A stretch of 64,000 nucleotides of DNA from NCBI GenBank assembly GCA_043101635.1, contig JBICIE010000009.1, positions 1-64,000 of the forward strand, in the 5' to 3' direction. Numbering within the stretch: the stretch's first letter is position 1; every line of letters starts with the position of its first letter. The translations under genes and the position numbers were made by a program. The notes under the pieces were generated by a model, which worked only from the letters and a program-made list of their open reading frames with translations, was not told the DNA's origin and ran no database searches. This stretch comes from CAYMJK01 sp043101635 (lineage in GTDB: Bacteria > Planctomycetota > Phycisphaerae > Phycisphaerales > UBA1924). Below, piece by piece: positions 37,774-45,292 of the stretch.

Positions 37774-38787
37774 ATGCCCCGGCGCGCCGCCGTTGCCCTG
37801 CTCCTGTGCCTGCTGGCCCTGACGCTCGCGGTGGCCGCGCGCCTGCTCATCGACCCGGCCGGGCTCGCCTGGCCGGCCGACCCGGCCATCCTGGCCCTAC
37901 GGGCCGACCGCGCCGCCGCGGGACTGATCGTCGGGGCCGCCCTCGCCGGGGCCGGCGTGATGCTCCAGAGCCTGTTCCGCAACCCGCTGGCGGCGCCCGA
38001 ACTGCTGGGGCTGGCCTCCGGCGCCGGGCTGACAGTGTCGCTGGCGGCCTACTTGGGATACCGCGCGGGCGAGGGCGTCGCCCCGGCGGCCTCCCCGTTT
38101 GCCGCGGCACTGATCGGCTCGCTGGGAACCCTGGCGCTGGTGTACGCCCTCGGCCAGAAGCGCGGGCTGATCGAGCCCGTGGCCCTGATCCTGGGCGGCG
38201 CCGAGGATCACCCCGAGGATCACGCCGACCAGGATCAGGGCCACGGGGTGATCCTCGGCGCCGCCACGGCGCTGGTGCGCAGCCTGATGCCGCCCGATGA
38301 GAGCCAGTCGATCACGATCTGGCTGTTCGGCACGCTCTCCGATGAACTGCCACGCTCGCGCCTGTGGGGCGCCGGAATTGTCACGCTGCTGGGCGTGGCC
38401 CTGGCCGCGTGGCTCGGACGGGCCATGGACGCGATGGCAATGAGCGCTGATGAGGCCCTGAGTGTGGGCGTGCGAGTCGGGCGCGTGCGGGCCATGCTGT
38501 TCATCGCCTCCGGCGTGCTGACCGCCGCGGCAGTCTCGATCGCCGGCCCCATCGGCTTCGTCGGCTTTGTCTGCCCGCACGTGGCCCGCCTGATGATGGG
38601 CCCCGCCCACCGACCGCTGGCAATCGGCGCCGCAGCCCTCGGCGCAGCGCTGGTCATCGGCGCCGACACGCTTGTGCGCGCCATCGACCTGCCGAGTGGT
38701 CGCCTGCCGGTAGGCGTGGTCACGGCGCTGCTAGGTGGACCTGTGTTGATCGCAATGCTGCGCGGACGAGGCCTGGGTCGTTTCTAG
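37774..38787 (+). CDS. FecCD/BtuC-family ABC transporter permease with an internal inversion
   Basis: A 337-residue permease for iron-siderophore or cobalamin-type uptake. Family motifs are ALAGAGVMLQSLFRNPLAAP, LLGLASGAGL, WLFGTLSDE and the C-terminal AGPIGFVGFVCPHVARLMMG. About ten helices are expected. Helix-forming residues near 136-165 are broken by an acidic/His stretch (AEDHPEDHADQDQGH), explained by an inverted-duplication event described separately. The frame is kept, so a full-length product is possible, but membrane insertion of this helix is doubtful. No ATPase or binding-protein gene is adjacent; the next gene is on the other strand. Confidence 0.88.
   Translation: MPRRAAVALLLCLLALTLAVAARLLIDPAGLAWPADPAILALRADRAAAGLIVGAALAGAGVMLQSLFRNPLAAPELLGLASGAGLTVSLAAYLGYRAGEGVAPAASPFAAALIGSLGTLALVYALGQKRGLIEPVALILGGAEDHPEDHADQDQGHGVILGAATALVRSLMPPDESQSITIWLFGTLSDELPRSRLWGAGIVTLLGVALAAWLGRAMDAMAMSADEALSVGVRVGRVRAMLFIASGVLTAAAVSIAGPIGFVGFVCPHVARLMMGPAHRPLAIGAAALGAALVIGADTLVRAIDLPSGRLPVGVVTALLGGPVLIAMLRGRGLGRF
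38179..38265 (+). repeat. Interleaved inverted repeats in the FecCD gene (fold-back inversion)
   Basis: Arm A, 38179-38194 (gtggccctgatcctgg), is perfectly complementary to A' at 38229-38244. Arm B, 38194-38214 (21 nt), is perfectly complementary to B' at 38245-38265. The order is A-B-A'-B'. The reverse complement of 38194-38244 encodes VALILVGVILGVILGAA, the hydrophobic helix the family has at this place. The present sequence therefore looks like the original helix DNA copied once in inverted orientation between its own ends, a net gain of 36 nt that keeps the frame. Confidence 0.85.
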
Positions 38788-38795
38788 ACGATCTG

Positions 38796-40100
38796 CTACC
38801 ACGTCCCGACCTTCGGCCCGGGAATCGGCTCCTCCGCCTTCGGCTGGCCGTTGGTCTGCGGCCCCGCCACCGGCGCCTCGGCATCCAGCCAGCTCTCCGG
38901 GTACTTGGAGTCATCCAGATCCAGCGCTGCCTTCGTCGGGTACATCGGCCGGAAGGTGTCGCACATCACGGCGAGCTCATCGGTGAACTTGGCGCCGAGC
39001 GACTTCTCGACCGCGCCCGGGTGCGGGCCGTGCGGGATGCCCTGCGGGTGCAGCGTGATCGAGCCGCTCTCGATGCCGCGCCGCGCCTTGTAGTTGCCCT
39101 CCACGTAATACAGGATCTCATCCGAGTCGAGATTGCTGTGGTTGTACGGCACCGGGATGGCGTCCTCGTGCCAGTCCAGGATGCGCGGGCAGAACGAGCA
39201 GATCACGAAGTTGTGCCCCTCGAACGTCTGATGGATCGGCGGCGGCATGTGCAGCTTGCCCGTGATCGGCGCAAAGTCGTCGATGTTGAAGATGTACGGG
39301 TAGTAGCACCCGTCCCATCCCGCGACATCCAGCGGGTGGTATGGGTAGATGTAGCTGTGTACGCAGTCTCGCGCCTTGATGCGCACCTCGAAGTCGCCGG
39401 CCTCATCCCAGCACAAGGGCTCGCCGGGCACAACCAGGTCGCGCTCGCAGTACGGCGCGTGCTCGAGGAACTGGCTGGTCTGCTTGCTCAGATACCGCGG
39501 CGGCGGCAGGATGTGGCTGGCGTTGGCCGTCTCGAAGCCGATGAACTTGCCCAGCGGCATGGCCTTCGGATCCATGTCCGCCGGAGCGCCCGCCGGCAGC
39601 TTGCCCGGCGCCGGCTCATCGAACAGCATGATGTACGTCACGCCCTTGGGGATGACGATGTAGTCCTTCGGCCCGAACTTGAGCGTGCCCATCAGCGTGT
39701 GCACCGTGCCCGAGCCGTAGTGGATGAACAGGCACTCGTCGCCCTGGCCGTTCTTGTAGTGGTACGTCATCTGCTCGGCCGGCACGCAGATCGACATCTC
39801 GACATCCGGGTTGCCGAACAGCACGATGCGCCCGGTGATCGGGTCGCCCTTGGGCTTCTGGGGCGCGGTCGTGAGGTGGCGCATGCGCATGACATCCATC
39901 TCGACGTACTCGGGCTTGGTCCCGTACAGCGTCTTCCAGCCCGTGACCTGCGTCGGCGGGTGGATGTGGTACATCGTGCTGGTCGGGCCAACGAAGCCCT
40001 CGGTGCCGAAGAGCTCCTCGGAGTAGAGCCGCCCGTCGGGCCGGCGGAACTGCACGTGGCGCTTCTTCGGGAGATTGCCGAGCTTCATGTAATAGGGCAT
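38796..40100 (-). CDS. hmgA: Homogentisate 1,2-dioxygenase
   Basis: Iron(II) dioxygenase that opens the ring of homogentisate to maleylacetoacetate in tyrosine/phenylalanine breakdown. The 434-residue product starts at ATG 40100 behind GGAGG (6 nt). Catalytic-region motifs are NHSNLDSDEILYYVEGNYKA (His and Glu ligands) and GIPHGPHPGAVEKSL (His ligand), with YPYHPLDVAGWDGCYYPYIF before them. The family length is about 440. No maleylacetoacetate isomerase or fumarylacetoacetase gene is adjacent. Confidence 0.95.
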   Translation of the reverse strand: MPYYMKLGNLPKKRHVQFRRPDGRLYSEELFGTEGFVGPTSTMYHIHPPTQVTGWKTLYGTKPEYVEMDVMRMRHLTTAPQKPKGDPITGRIVLFGNPDVEMSICVPAEQMTYHYKNGQGDECLFIHYGSGTVHTLMGTLKFGPKDYIVIPKGVTYIMLFDEPAPGKLPAGAPADMDPKAMPLGKFIGFETANASHILPPPRYLSKQTSQFLEHAPYCERDLVVPGEPLCWDEAGDFEVRIKARDCVHSYIYPYHPLDVAGWDGCYYPYIFNIDDFAPITGKLHMPPPIHQTFEGHNFVICSFCPRILDWHEDAIPVPYNHSNLDSDEILYYVEGNYKARRGIESGSITLHPQGIPHGPHPGAVEKSLGAKFTDELAVMCDTFRPMYPTKAALDLDDSKYPESWLDAEAPVAGPQTNGQPKAEEPIPGPKVGTW

Positions 40101-40193
40101 CGCTGTCCTCCTGCTGGGGGATCATAGGGGCTTGCGGGGTCTCATCCGCCCTTGCTGCGCCCCGGGGCGCCTGCCACGGGTGCGGGCGCCTCG

Positions 40194-40763
40194 TCATGGC
40201 GTCCAAGCGAGTCGCGCCTCGATCCCCTCGATCAGCGTGTGCAGGATCACCATGTGCACTTCCTGGATCCTGTCCGCAGTCTCGCCACCGATGATCCACT
40301 CGAAGTCGCACATGCCCGCCAGCCGCCCGCCGGTCCTGCCGAGCATGCCCACGGTGCGGATCCCGCCCTCGCGCGCTGCCGCCACCGCCCGCACGACGTT
40401 CTCGGAGTTCCCGCTGGTGCTCATCGCCACCAGCACATCCCCGGCCCGCCCCAGCCCTCGCACCCAGCGGCTGAAAATCTCATCGAAGCCGTAGTCGTTG
40501 CCCACGCACGTGATGTGCCCCGGATCGATGCAGGCAATCGCCGGCAGCGGCGCCCGATCGCCCCGAAAACGCCCCGTCAGTTCCTCGCAGAAGTGCATGG
40601 CGTCGCAGGCTGAGCCGCCGTTGCCGCAGGCGAGGATCTTCCCGCCGGCGCTGAGGGACTCGGCCATCGCCAGAGCGACCTCATCGAGACGTTCGATGGC
40701 CCCGTCGTCCGCAAGCAGGGCGCCGAGCGCTTCCCGGGCCTGCACGATGGAGTTGCGCAGCAT
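40194..40763 (-). CDS. gmhA: Phosphoheptose isomerase GmhA
   Basis: Converts sedoheptulose 7-phosphate to D-glycero-manno-heptose 7-phosphate, the first step towards LPS or S-layer heptose. The 189-residue SIS-domain protein contains GGKILACGNGGSACDAMHFC, EELTGRFRGDR and the second phosphate-binding motif VAMSTSGNSENVVRAV. C-terminal catalytic-region residues are in QEVHMVILHTLIEGIE. ATG 40763 gives the normal family length (about 190); the longer frame to 40916 has no support. Confidence 0.94.
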   Translation of the reverse strand: MLRNSIVQAREALGALLADDGAIERLDEVALAMAESLSAGGKILACGNGGSACDAMHFCEELTGRFRGDRAPLPAIACIDPGHITCVGNDYGFDEIFSRWVRGLGRAGDVLVAMSTSGNSENVVRAVAAAREGGIRTVGMLGRTGGRLAGMCDFEWIIGGETADRIQEVHMVILHTLIEGIEARLAWTP

Positions 40764-41121
40764 CGGCGATCGTACGTCCCGCGCCGCCCGCCCCGGGTCA
40801 GCCCAGCCTGCCGCGCCGGCACAGGCGGACCGGCGCCAGGACCAGCCTCGCCGATTGCTGGCCCGGCGCCGTGATGGGCGCACAATCGCGTCAGTCTCCG
40901 AGACTCTCCGAGACACGACGAGCCAAGAGGGGCTAGAGCGGACCCGCTCCCATCGCGGAGCGCTCCGCTCCCGGGACCGGAGCAGGGAGAGCGCGCACGT
41001 CGCCGCAATGGCGGCCTGCGCCCGCGCGCCGGCCGCGGGCGCGCAAAGAAGACGGCGCCGGCCGCACGGACCAGCGCCGCTTCCGTCCCCTCTATGCGGG
41101 GACTCACCGTGGGGGCTTGAC
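40764..41121. other. Intergenic region of 358 bases with GC-rich hairpins
   Basis: No convincing gene was found. It contains the palindrome GGAGCGCTCC near 40957 and a perfect 9-bp hairpin (41018-41026 with 41034-41042, 7-nt loop). The hairpin lies about 80 nt past the YeeE stop and has no U-tract. The region must hold the gmhA promoter and the end of the YeeE transcript; no promoter motif was recognised. Confidence 0.45.
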
Positions 41122-41730
41122 TCAGGCCATCTGGAGCGGGCCCGGCGACGGCCCGGATGCGGAGGCCTTGTGGCGCCGCTCCCAGCGCTCCAGGGCGGCG
41201 AAACCTCCCAGCGCCGCCGCGGCCATGAGAACGAGGAACCACCACGGAGACAGACTGGTTGTGCTGACCAGCGTGGCCTCGCCGAGATCGCCGACAGCGC
41301 CGAGCGTCGCGCTCAGCCAGCCGTGCAGTTCGGCGTAGACCGCCGCCCCCACGAGCATGCCCAGCACGCCCGGGATCGCGTCGCGCGACCCGTCGCCCAG
41401 CGCTGCGACACCAGTGCCCGGGCAGTAGCCGAGCAGCGCCATGCCGACGCCGAAGATCACCCCGCCCACCGCGTTGGCCAGCAGCAGCGTGCCCTTGACC
41501 TGCAGGGCCTCGATCATGCCGAGTTGCAGCATGCCGTAGATGCCGACGCCGCCGACCACCATGGCGGTGAACATCACCTTGAGCACCGTGAAGTCACGCA
41601 GCAGAAACTGGCCGAGGATCACGTTCGCCCGCGTCAGATGCGCCTTCTGCAGCAGGAAGCCGAAGATCAGTCCCGTCAGTGCGCCCAGGGCGAGCGTGCC
41701 CGGACCCGCGAAGAAGCTCGTTTCCCACAT
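41122..41730 (-). CDS. YeeE/YedE-family sulfur transporter, second half-protein
   Basis: A 202-residue membrane protein with five or so helices and the family signatures FGFLLQKAHLTRANVILGQF and FGVGMALLGYCPGTGVAALG. The Cys in GYCPGTG corresponds to the thiosulfate-relay cysteine in YeeE-type transporters. It follows the other half-protein after 3 nt, so the two probably assemble into one transporter for thiosulfate or another sulfane-sulfur compound. The substrate is inferred from the family. Confidence 0.88.
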   Translation of the reverse strand: MWETSFFAGPGTLALGALTGLIFGFLLQKAHLTRANVILGQFLLRDFTVLKVMFTAMVVGGVGIYGMLQLGMIEALQVKGTLLLANAVGGVIFGVGMALLGYCPGTGVAALGDGSRDAIPGVLGMLVGAAVYAELHGWLSATLGAVGDLGEATLVSTTSLSPWWFLVLMAAAALGGFAALERWERRHKASASGPSPGPLQMA

Positions 41731-41733
41731 GGC

Positions 41734-42291
41734 TCAGGCCTCCTTTCGTGCAGAGCCGGGCCGGTAGATCAGCATCGCGGCCACCACGCCGCTTGCGAAC
41801 ATCGTGCCCAGGAACACCCACCCGCTGATGGCAAGCTGCATCCCGCCGGACAACGCATGCCCGGATGTGCACCCGCCCGCCAGCCGGGCTCCGAACAGCA
41901 GGATCGCCCCGCCAAGGAACGCCACGGCGTACCGCTTCCAGCGCGAGGGCCCGAAGCGGGCCTGCCAGATGGCCGGCACGTGCTCGACGCGCTTCGAGCC
42001 GGCGAGCTTCGCCGCGATCAGGGCGCCGACGGCCAGCATCACAACCAGCGCAAACTGCCATTCAAACGCCGGCTTGCCGACCAGGTACTTGGCGAAGTAG
42101 CCGTTGTTCTGGACGTGCGCCGGCGCCACCACGCCCTCGATGACGCCCGCTGCGCGCGCAAACGTGGTCGATACCCCCAGCGCCTTGTTCATCGCCAGGA
42201 ACGTCACCCATGAGAGCACGCCGATCCCGGCGCCGACCGCATACGGCGACCAGCGCGGCCATGCCATGAAGTTGGCTCCAGAGCCAGCCAT
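41734..42291 (-). CDS. YeeE/YedE-family sulfur transporter, first half-protein
   Basis: A 185-residue membrane protein with four to five helices. The conserved LFGARLAGGCTSGHALSGGM motif contains the Cys that, with the partner's GYCPGTG, forms the sulfur-transfer path. An AAGGAG ribosome site precedes ATG 42291. It lies between the ECF sigma gene (72 nt upstream) and the second half-protein. Confidence 0.88.
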   Translation of the reverse strand: MAGSGANFMAWPRWSPYAVGAGIGVLSWVTFLAMNKALGVSTTFARAAGVIEGVVAPAHVQNNGYFAKYLVGKPAFEWQFALVVMLAVGALIAAKLAGSKRVEHVPAIWQARFGPSRWKRYAVAFLGGAILLFGARLAGGCTSGHALSGGMQLAISGWVFLGTMFASGVVAAMLIYRPGSARKEA

Positions 42292-42363
42292 AGTCGTTGC
42301 TCCTTTTCCGCCGGGCCTCGTTTCCCCGGCATGGAATTGGAGACACGCCGAGCCGCGTGCGCT

Positions 42364-43167
42364 TCAGGGATTTGACCCCGAATCGGCCTGGATCAGGGCC
42401 CGCAGCCGGAGGCGGAGATTCTTGGGCGCCAGCCCCTCGCGCAAGGCCCGGCAACCCTCCTGGACCAGGTCCAGCGAGGCGAACACGGCCCGGCACCGCT
42501 CGCACAGAACCTCATCGCGGGCCGGAAACGCCGCCCCGCGGTCCAGGGCCGCCTGCTTGGCCTCCAGCAGGTCGAGGCACACCTGCCGCTCATAGGCAGG
42601 CGGGGGCAGGCGCCGGCTCGGCAGCCGCCCGGCGAGCGCGCCGCGCAGGGCCAGCCGGGCCCGATGCAGGCGCGTGCGCACGGTGGCCTCCTTGAGGTCC
42701 ATGATCTCCGCCACCGCGCTGACATCCAGCCCGGCAACCTCCTTGAGCACCAGCGGCATCCGCAGGTCATCGGGCAGCGCGGCGATCGCCGCCTCGAGCG
42801 ACGCCAGCGCCTCTCTGGCCACCGCCTCGTCCAGGGCCCCGCTCGCGGAACGCGGATCCGGCACGCTGCCGGCGCTGAACGCGGAGTCGACATCAAGCGG
42901 CGCCCGCTTCGGAGCCCCCGCTCGCGGCCGCTTCAGCCGATGGCAGGCGTTTGCGGCGATCCGGTACAGCCAGGTCGTGGGGTCCGCCTCGCCGCGGAAG
43001 CCATCCCAGCCGCGCAGGGCGCGCAGAAAGGTCTCCTGCACGAGATCCTCAGCAAGCTCCGGCGTGCCGCAGAAGCGCGTGGCAAGCGCATAGATCCGGC
43101 CGCCATGGCGGTCGGCAAGCTCGGCGACGGCGGCGCGTGCCGCATCAGATGGAGCGCGGTCCTGCAC
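42364..43167 (-). CDS. ECF-type RNA polymerase sigma factor with C-terminal cysteine domain
   Basis: A 267-residue sigma-70 family factor (GTG start). Region 2 is ELAEDLVQETFLRALRGWDG with TTWLYRIAANACHRLK; region 4 is LPDDLRMPLVLKEVAGLDVS with KEATVRTRLHRARLAL. About 90 extra C-terminal residues contain CLDLLEAKQAALDRG and a CxxC (LCERCRAVF), reminiscent of a zinc anti-sigma fold fused in cis. No separate anti-sigma gene is adjacent. The YeeE pair immediately downstream on the same strand is a candidate target or operon partner. Confidence 0.92.
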   Translation of the reverse strand: MQDRAPSDAARAAVAELADRHGGRIYALATRFCGTPELAEDLVQETFLRALRGWDGFRGEADPTTWLYRIAANACHRLKRPRAGAPKRAPLDVDSAFSAGSVPDPRSASGALDEAVAREALASLEAAIAALPDDLRMPLVLKEVAGLDVSAVAEIMDLKEATVRTRLHRARLALRGALAGRLPSRRLPPPAYERQVCLDLLEAKQAALDRGAAFPARDEVLCERCRAVFASLDLVQEGCRALREGLAPKNLRLRLRALIQADSGSNP

Positions 43168-43190
43168 GCCGGAGGATAGGGAAAGCTCAC

Positions 43191-43222
43191 GCGAGGCGCC
43201 CGAGGGGGCGCGGGCGCCTCGC
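43191..43222 (-). terminator. Strong hairpin downstream of the Ycf48-like dockerin gene
   Basis: A perfect 11-bp G+C stem (43191-43201 with 43212-43222) with a 10-nt loop lies 15 nt past the stop codon at 43237. No U-run follows, so it may be a 3' stabilising hairpin or a Rho-assisted terminator rather than an intrinsic one. It sits just upstream of the sigma factor start. Confidence 0.5.
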
Positions 43223-43236
43223 GGAGCGAGAGGGGA

Positions 43237-45267
43237 TCAGGCGCAGCCGGCGGCGAACTGATTCTGGAAGCACAGGAAGTCAAAGAACGTCAGCGAGCCG
43301 TCGCCATCGCAGTCGGCAGCCGGATCAGCCGCGGAGAACAGATTCTGGTAGCACAGGAAGTCGAAGAACGTCAGTTCGCCATCGCCGTCGCAGTCTGCAG
43401 CGCAGGCGGCGTCCTTGTGCAGGATCGTGCCGCGGAAGCCGCCGATCCAGAGCCCCCCAGAAGGGCCGACCTCGATCTCGGTGAGCGCGTATTCCTCCCC
43501 GCGGATGACCTCGCGGTCCCAGGAGACGCCGCCGTCGGTCGTGTGCAGGACCACGACTCTGCGCCGGTCATCTTCCCATCCCATGACCCACGCTTCCGCC
43601 GGGCTGATCGCCCGCACGCCGAAGCCCAGCACGCGCGGCGAGCCGAAGTCCTGCAGGTTCCATGTCACGCCGCCGTTGGTGGTCCGAATCACGTACCCGA
43701 ACCAGCCGACGACCCACCCGTGGTCGAGATCAGCGAAGTCCATGTCCTCGACGATCGGACCGCCGTGCAGCGGATGATCCGGCAGCAGCCGGTCCTCCCA
43801 TGTGTCCCCGCCGTTGACGGTGCGGAACTGGCGCCCGCCGGGCATCTGCATCCAGCCGTGATCGGCATCCAGGAACTGCACGCGGACGCCGAAGAAGTCC
43901 AGGGCCTGCTCCCAGTAGAACCCATCGACGGTGTGATACAGGCCGGCGCGTCCGATCACCCAGCCCTCGGCATCGGAGACGAAGTCGACATCCTCGATGT
44001 CAAAGGCCGGCAGTTCCGGGTATCCGATCGAGTACCAGCTGTCGCCGCCATCGAACGTCTGGAAGACGACGCCACCGGGGCCCGCGGCGACTGCAACGTT
44101 GCGATCGACGAAGTCTACCGCGGCGATCGATTCATCGCGCCCGAAGAGCGGGCCGGTGACCTGCAGCCGGTCGGCGCTCCAGCTTGCGCCGCCGTCGCGG
44201 GTGCGCACGACGTAGTTGCCCGCGGCCGCCATGCCGAGTTCATCATCGAACATGTCGAGATCGGTGATGTCGAAGCCGATCCCCTGCGTGAGCGTCCTCC
44301 ACGTGAACCCGCCATCCTCAGTTGCGCGCAGCAGCCCCGCCGGGCCGCAGGCGTAGCCGTGCAGTTCGTCGGAGAAATGCAGCCGCCACGAATACGGCAG
44401 CGTGCCGATCGGCTCAGCGACCTGTGACCAGGAAGACCCGCCGTTGGTGGAGAGCCAGATGGCGCCCTGGAACGAGATCCCCGCGACCGTGTTGCCGCCG
44501 ACGAGTTCGAGATCGACCTCGGGCCCACCTTCGATGAAGAACGCGGCGTGTTCCCACGTCAGACCGGCGTCGGTCGTGGCGTGGATCTCGTTGTAGCCAT
44601 CCTTGTAGACCGTGGCGATGGCCCGGTCGCCCTCCAGGAAGAGCACATCGTTGGAGGCGAGGTCGAGTGTCTCGGTCCAGGTCCGCCCGCCATCGGCGGT
44701 GCGATGGACGCCGAGGTCGGCGCCGGAGAGATCATCGCCGCTGACCAGACCGACCACTTCGTCGCGGAAGTCCATGCCATAGATGACCGGGCAGTCGGGA
44801 TAGCCGCTGCGCACCTCCCACGTGACGCCGCCGTCGGACGTCGCCGCGAGGGCGCCGTTGGCGCCGATCACGCCGCTGGTCGGGCTGAAGAAGTCGATCT
44901 CCCGCCAGGAGCCGGCGGGAACTTCGAGCATGCGATCCCAGGTCTCGCCGCCATCGGTCGTGCGGTGGGCGTCGTTGTTGTTGCCGATCACCCATCCGTG
45001 CCGGGCGTCGAAGAAATGCACGTTGTAGAACGGATCGCTGGTGAAGTCTCCGGAGAACACCGTCTCCCATGACTTGCCGCCATCGCGCGTGCGGATGAGC
45101 TGCCGGTTGACGCCGCAGAAGAAGCCGTGATCGGCGCTGGTGAAGGCGGCGCCGTAGATGTCCTTGCCCGTCGGCAGCGGCGCCTGCCGCTCCCACTGCT
45201 GACCCGGGGCCAGCGAGGCGGCGCACAGCGCCGCGCACAGCGCGAGTCCCCGCTGCACATGATCCAT
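43237..45267 (-). CDS. Secreted Ycf48/BNR-repeat protein with GC-type dockerin
   Basis: A 676-residue secreted protein. ATG 45267 follows AAGGAGG, and the signal peptide ends near SLAPGQQ. The body consists of many Ycf48-like beta-propeller blades with the repeating core T-x-D-G-G-x-S/T-W (for example RTRDGGKSWETVFSGDF, RTTDGGETWDRM), so one or two propellers are expected. The C-terminus is the 55-residue dockerin module with two CDGDG(E/S)LTFFDFLC(Y/F)QN repeats. Function unknown; Ycf48-type propellers usually bind proteins or glycans. It lies 25 nt behind another dockerin protein, probably in one transcript. Confidence 0.85.
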   Translation of the reverse strand: MDHVQRGLALCAALCAASLAPGQQWERQAPLPTGKDIYGAAFTSADHGFFCGVNRQLIRTRDGGKSWETVFSGDFTSDPFYNVHFFDARHGWVIGNNNDAHRTTDGGETWDRMLEVPAGSWREIDFFSPTSGVIGANGALAATSDGGVTWEVRSGYPDCPVIYGMDFRDEVVGLVSGDDLSGADLGVHRTADGGRTWTETLDLASNDVLFLEGDRAIATVYKDGYNEIHATTDAGLTWEHAAFFIEGGPEVDLELVGGNTVAGISFQGAIWLSTNGGSSWSQVAEPIGTLPYSWRLHFSDELHGYACGPAGLLRATEDGGFTWRTLTQGIGFDITDLDMFDDELGMAAAGNYVVRTRDGGASWSADRLQVTGPLFGRDESIAAVDFVDRNVAVAAGPGGVVFQTFDGGDSWYSIGYPELPAFDIEDVDFVSDAEGWVIGRAGLYHTVDGFYWEQALDFFGVRVQFLDADHGWMQMPGGRQFRTVNGGDTWEDRLLPDHPLHGGPIVEDMDFADLDHGWVVGWFGYVIRTTNGGVTWNLQDFGSPRVLGFGVRAISPAEAWVMGWEDDRRRVVVLHTTDGGVSWDREVIRGEEYALTEIEVGPSGGLWIGGFRGTILHKDAACAADCDGDGELTFFDFLCYQNLFSAADPAADCDGDGSLTFFDFLCFQNQFAAGCA
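43240..43404 (-). repeat. 55-residue dockerin-like module (copy 2)
   Basis: Encodes two near-identical EF-hand-like loops (CDGDGELTFFDFLCYQNLF and CDGDGSLTFFDFLCFQNQF) and ends GCA. The DNA of the two loops, and of those in the next gene upstream, is very similar, indicating recent duplication or gene conversion. Confidence 0.8.
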
Positions 45268-45292
45268 GGTGTTTTCCTCCTTGCGCCGGGTT

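Noticed and set aside
38194..38250. Asp/His-rich loop of the FecCD permease as a designed metal-binding site
   Set aside because: The composition is fully explained by reading the family's hydrophobic helix in antisense after an inversion; no need to assume selected metal ligands.
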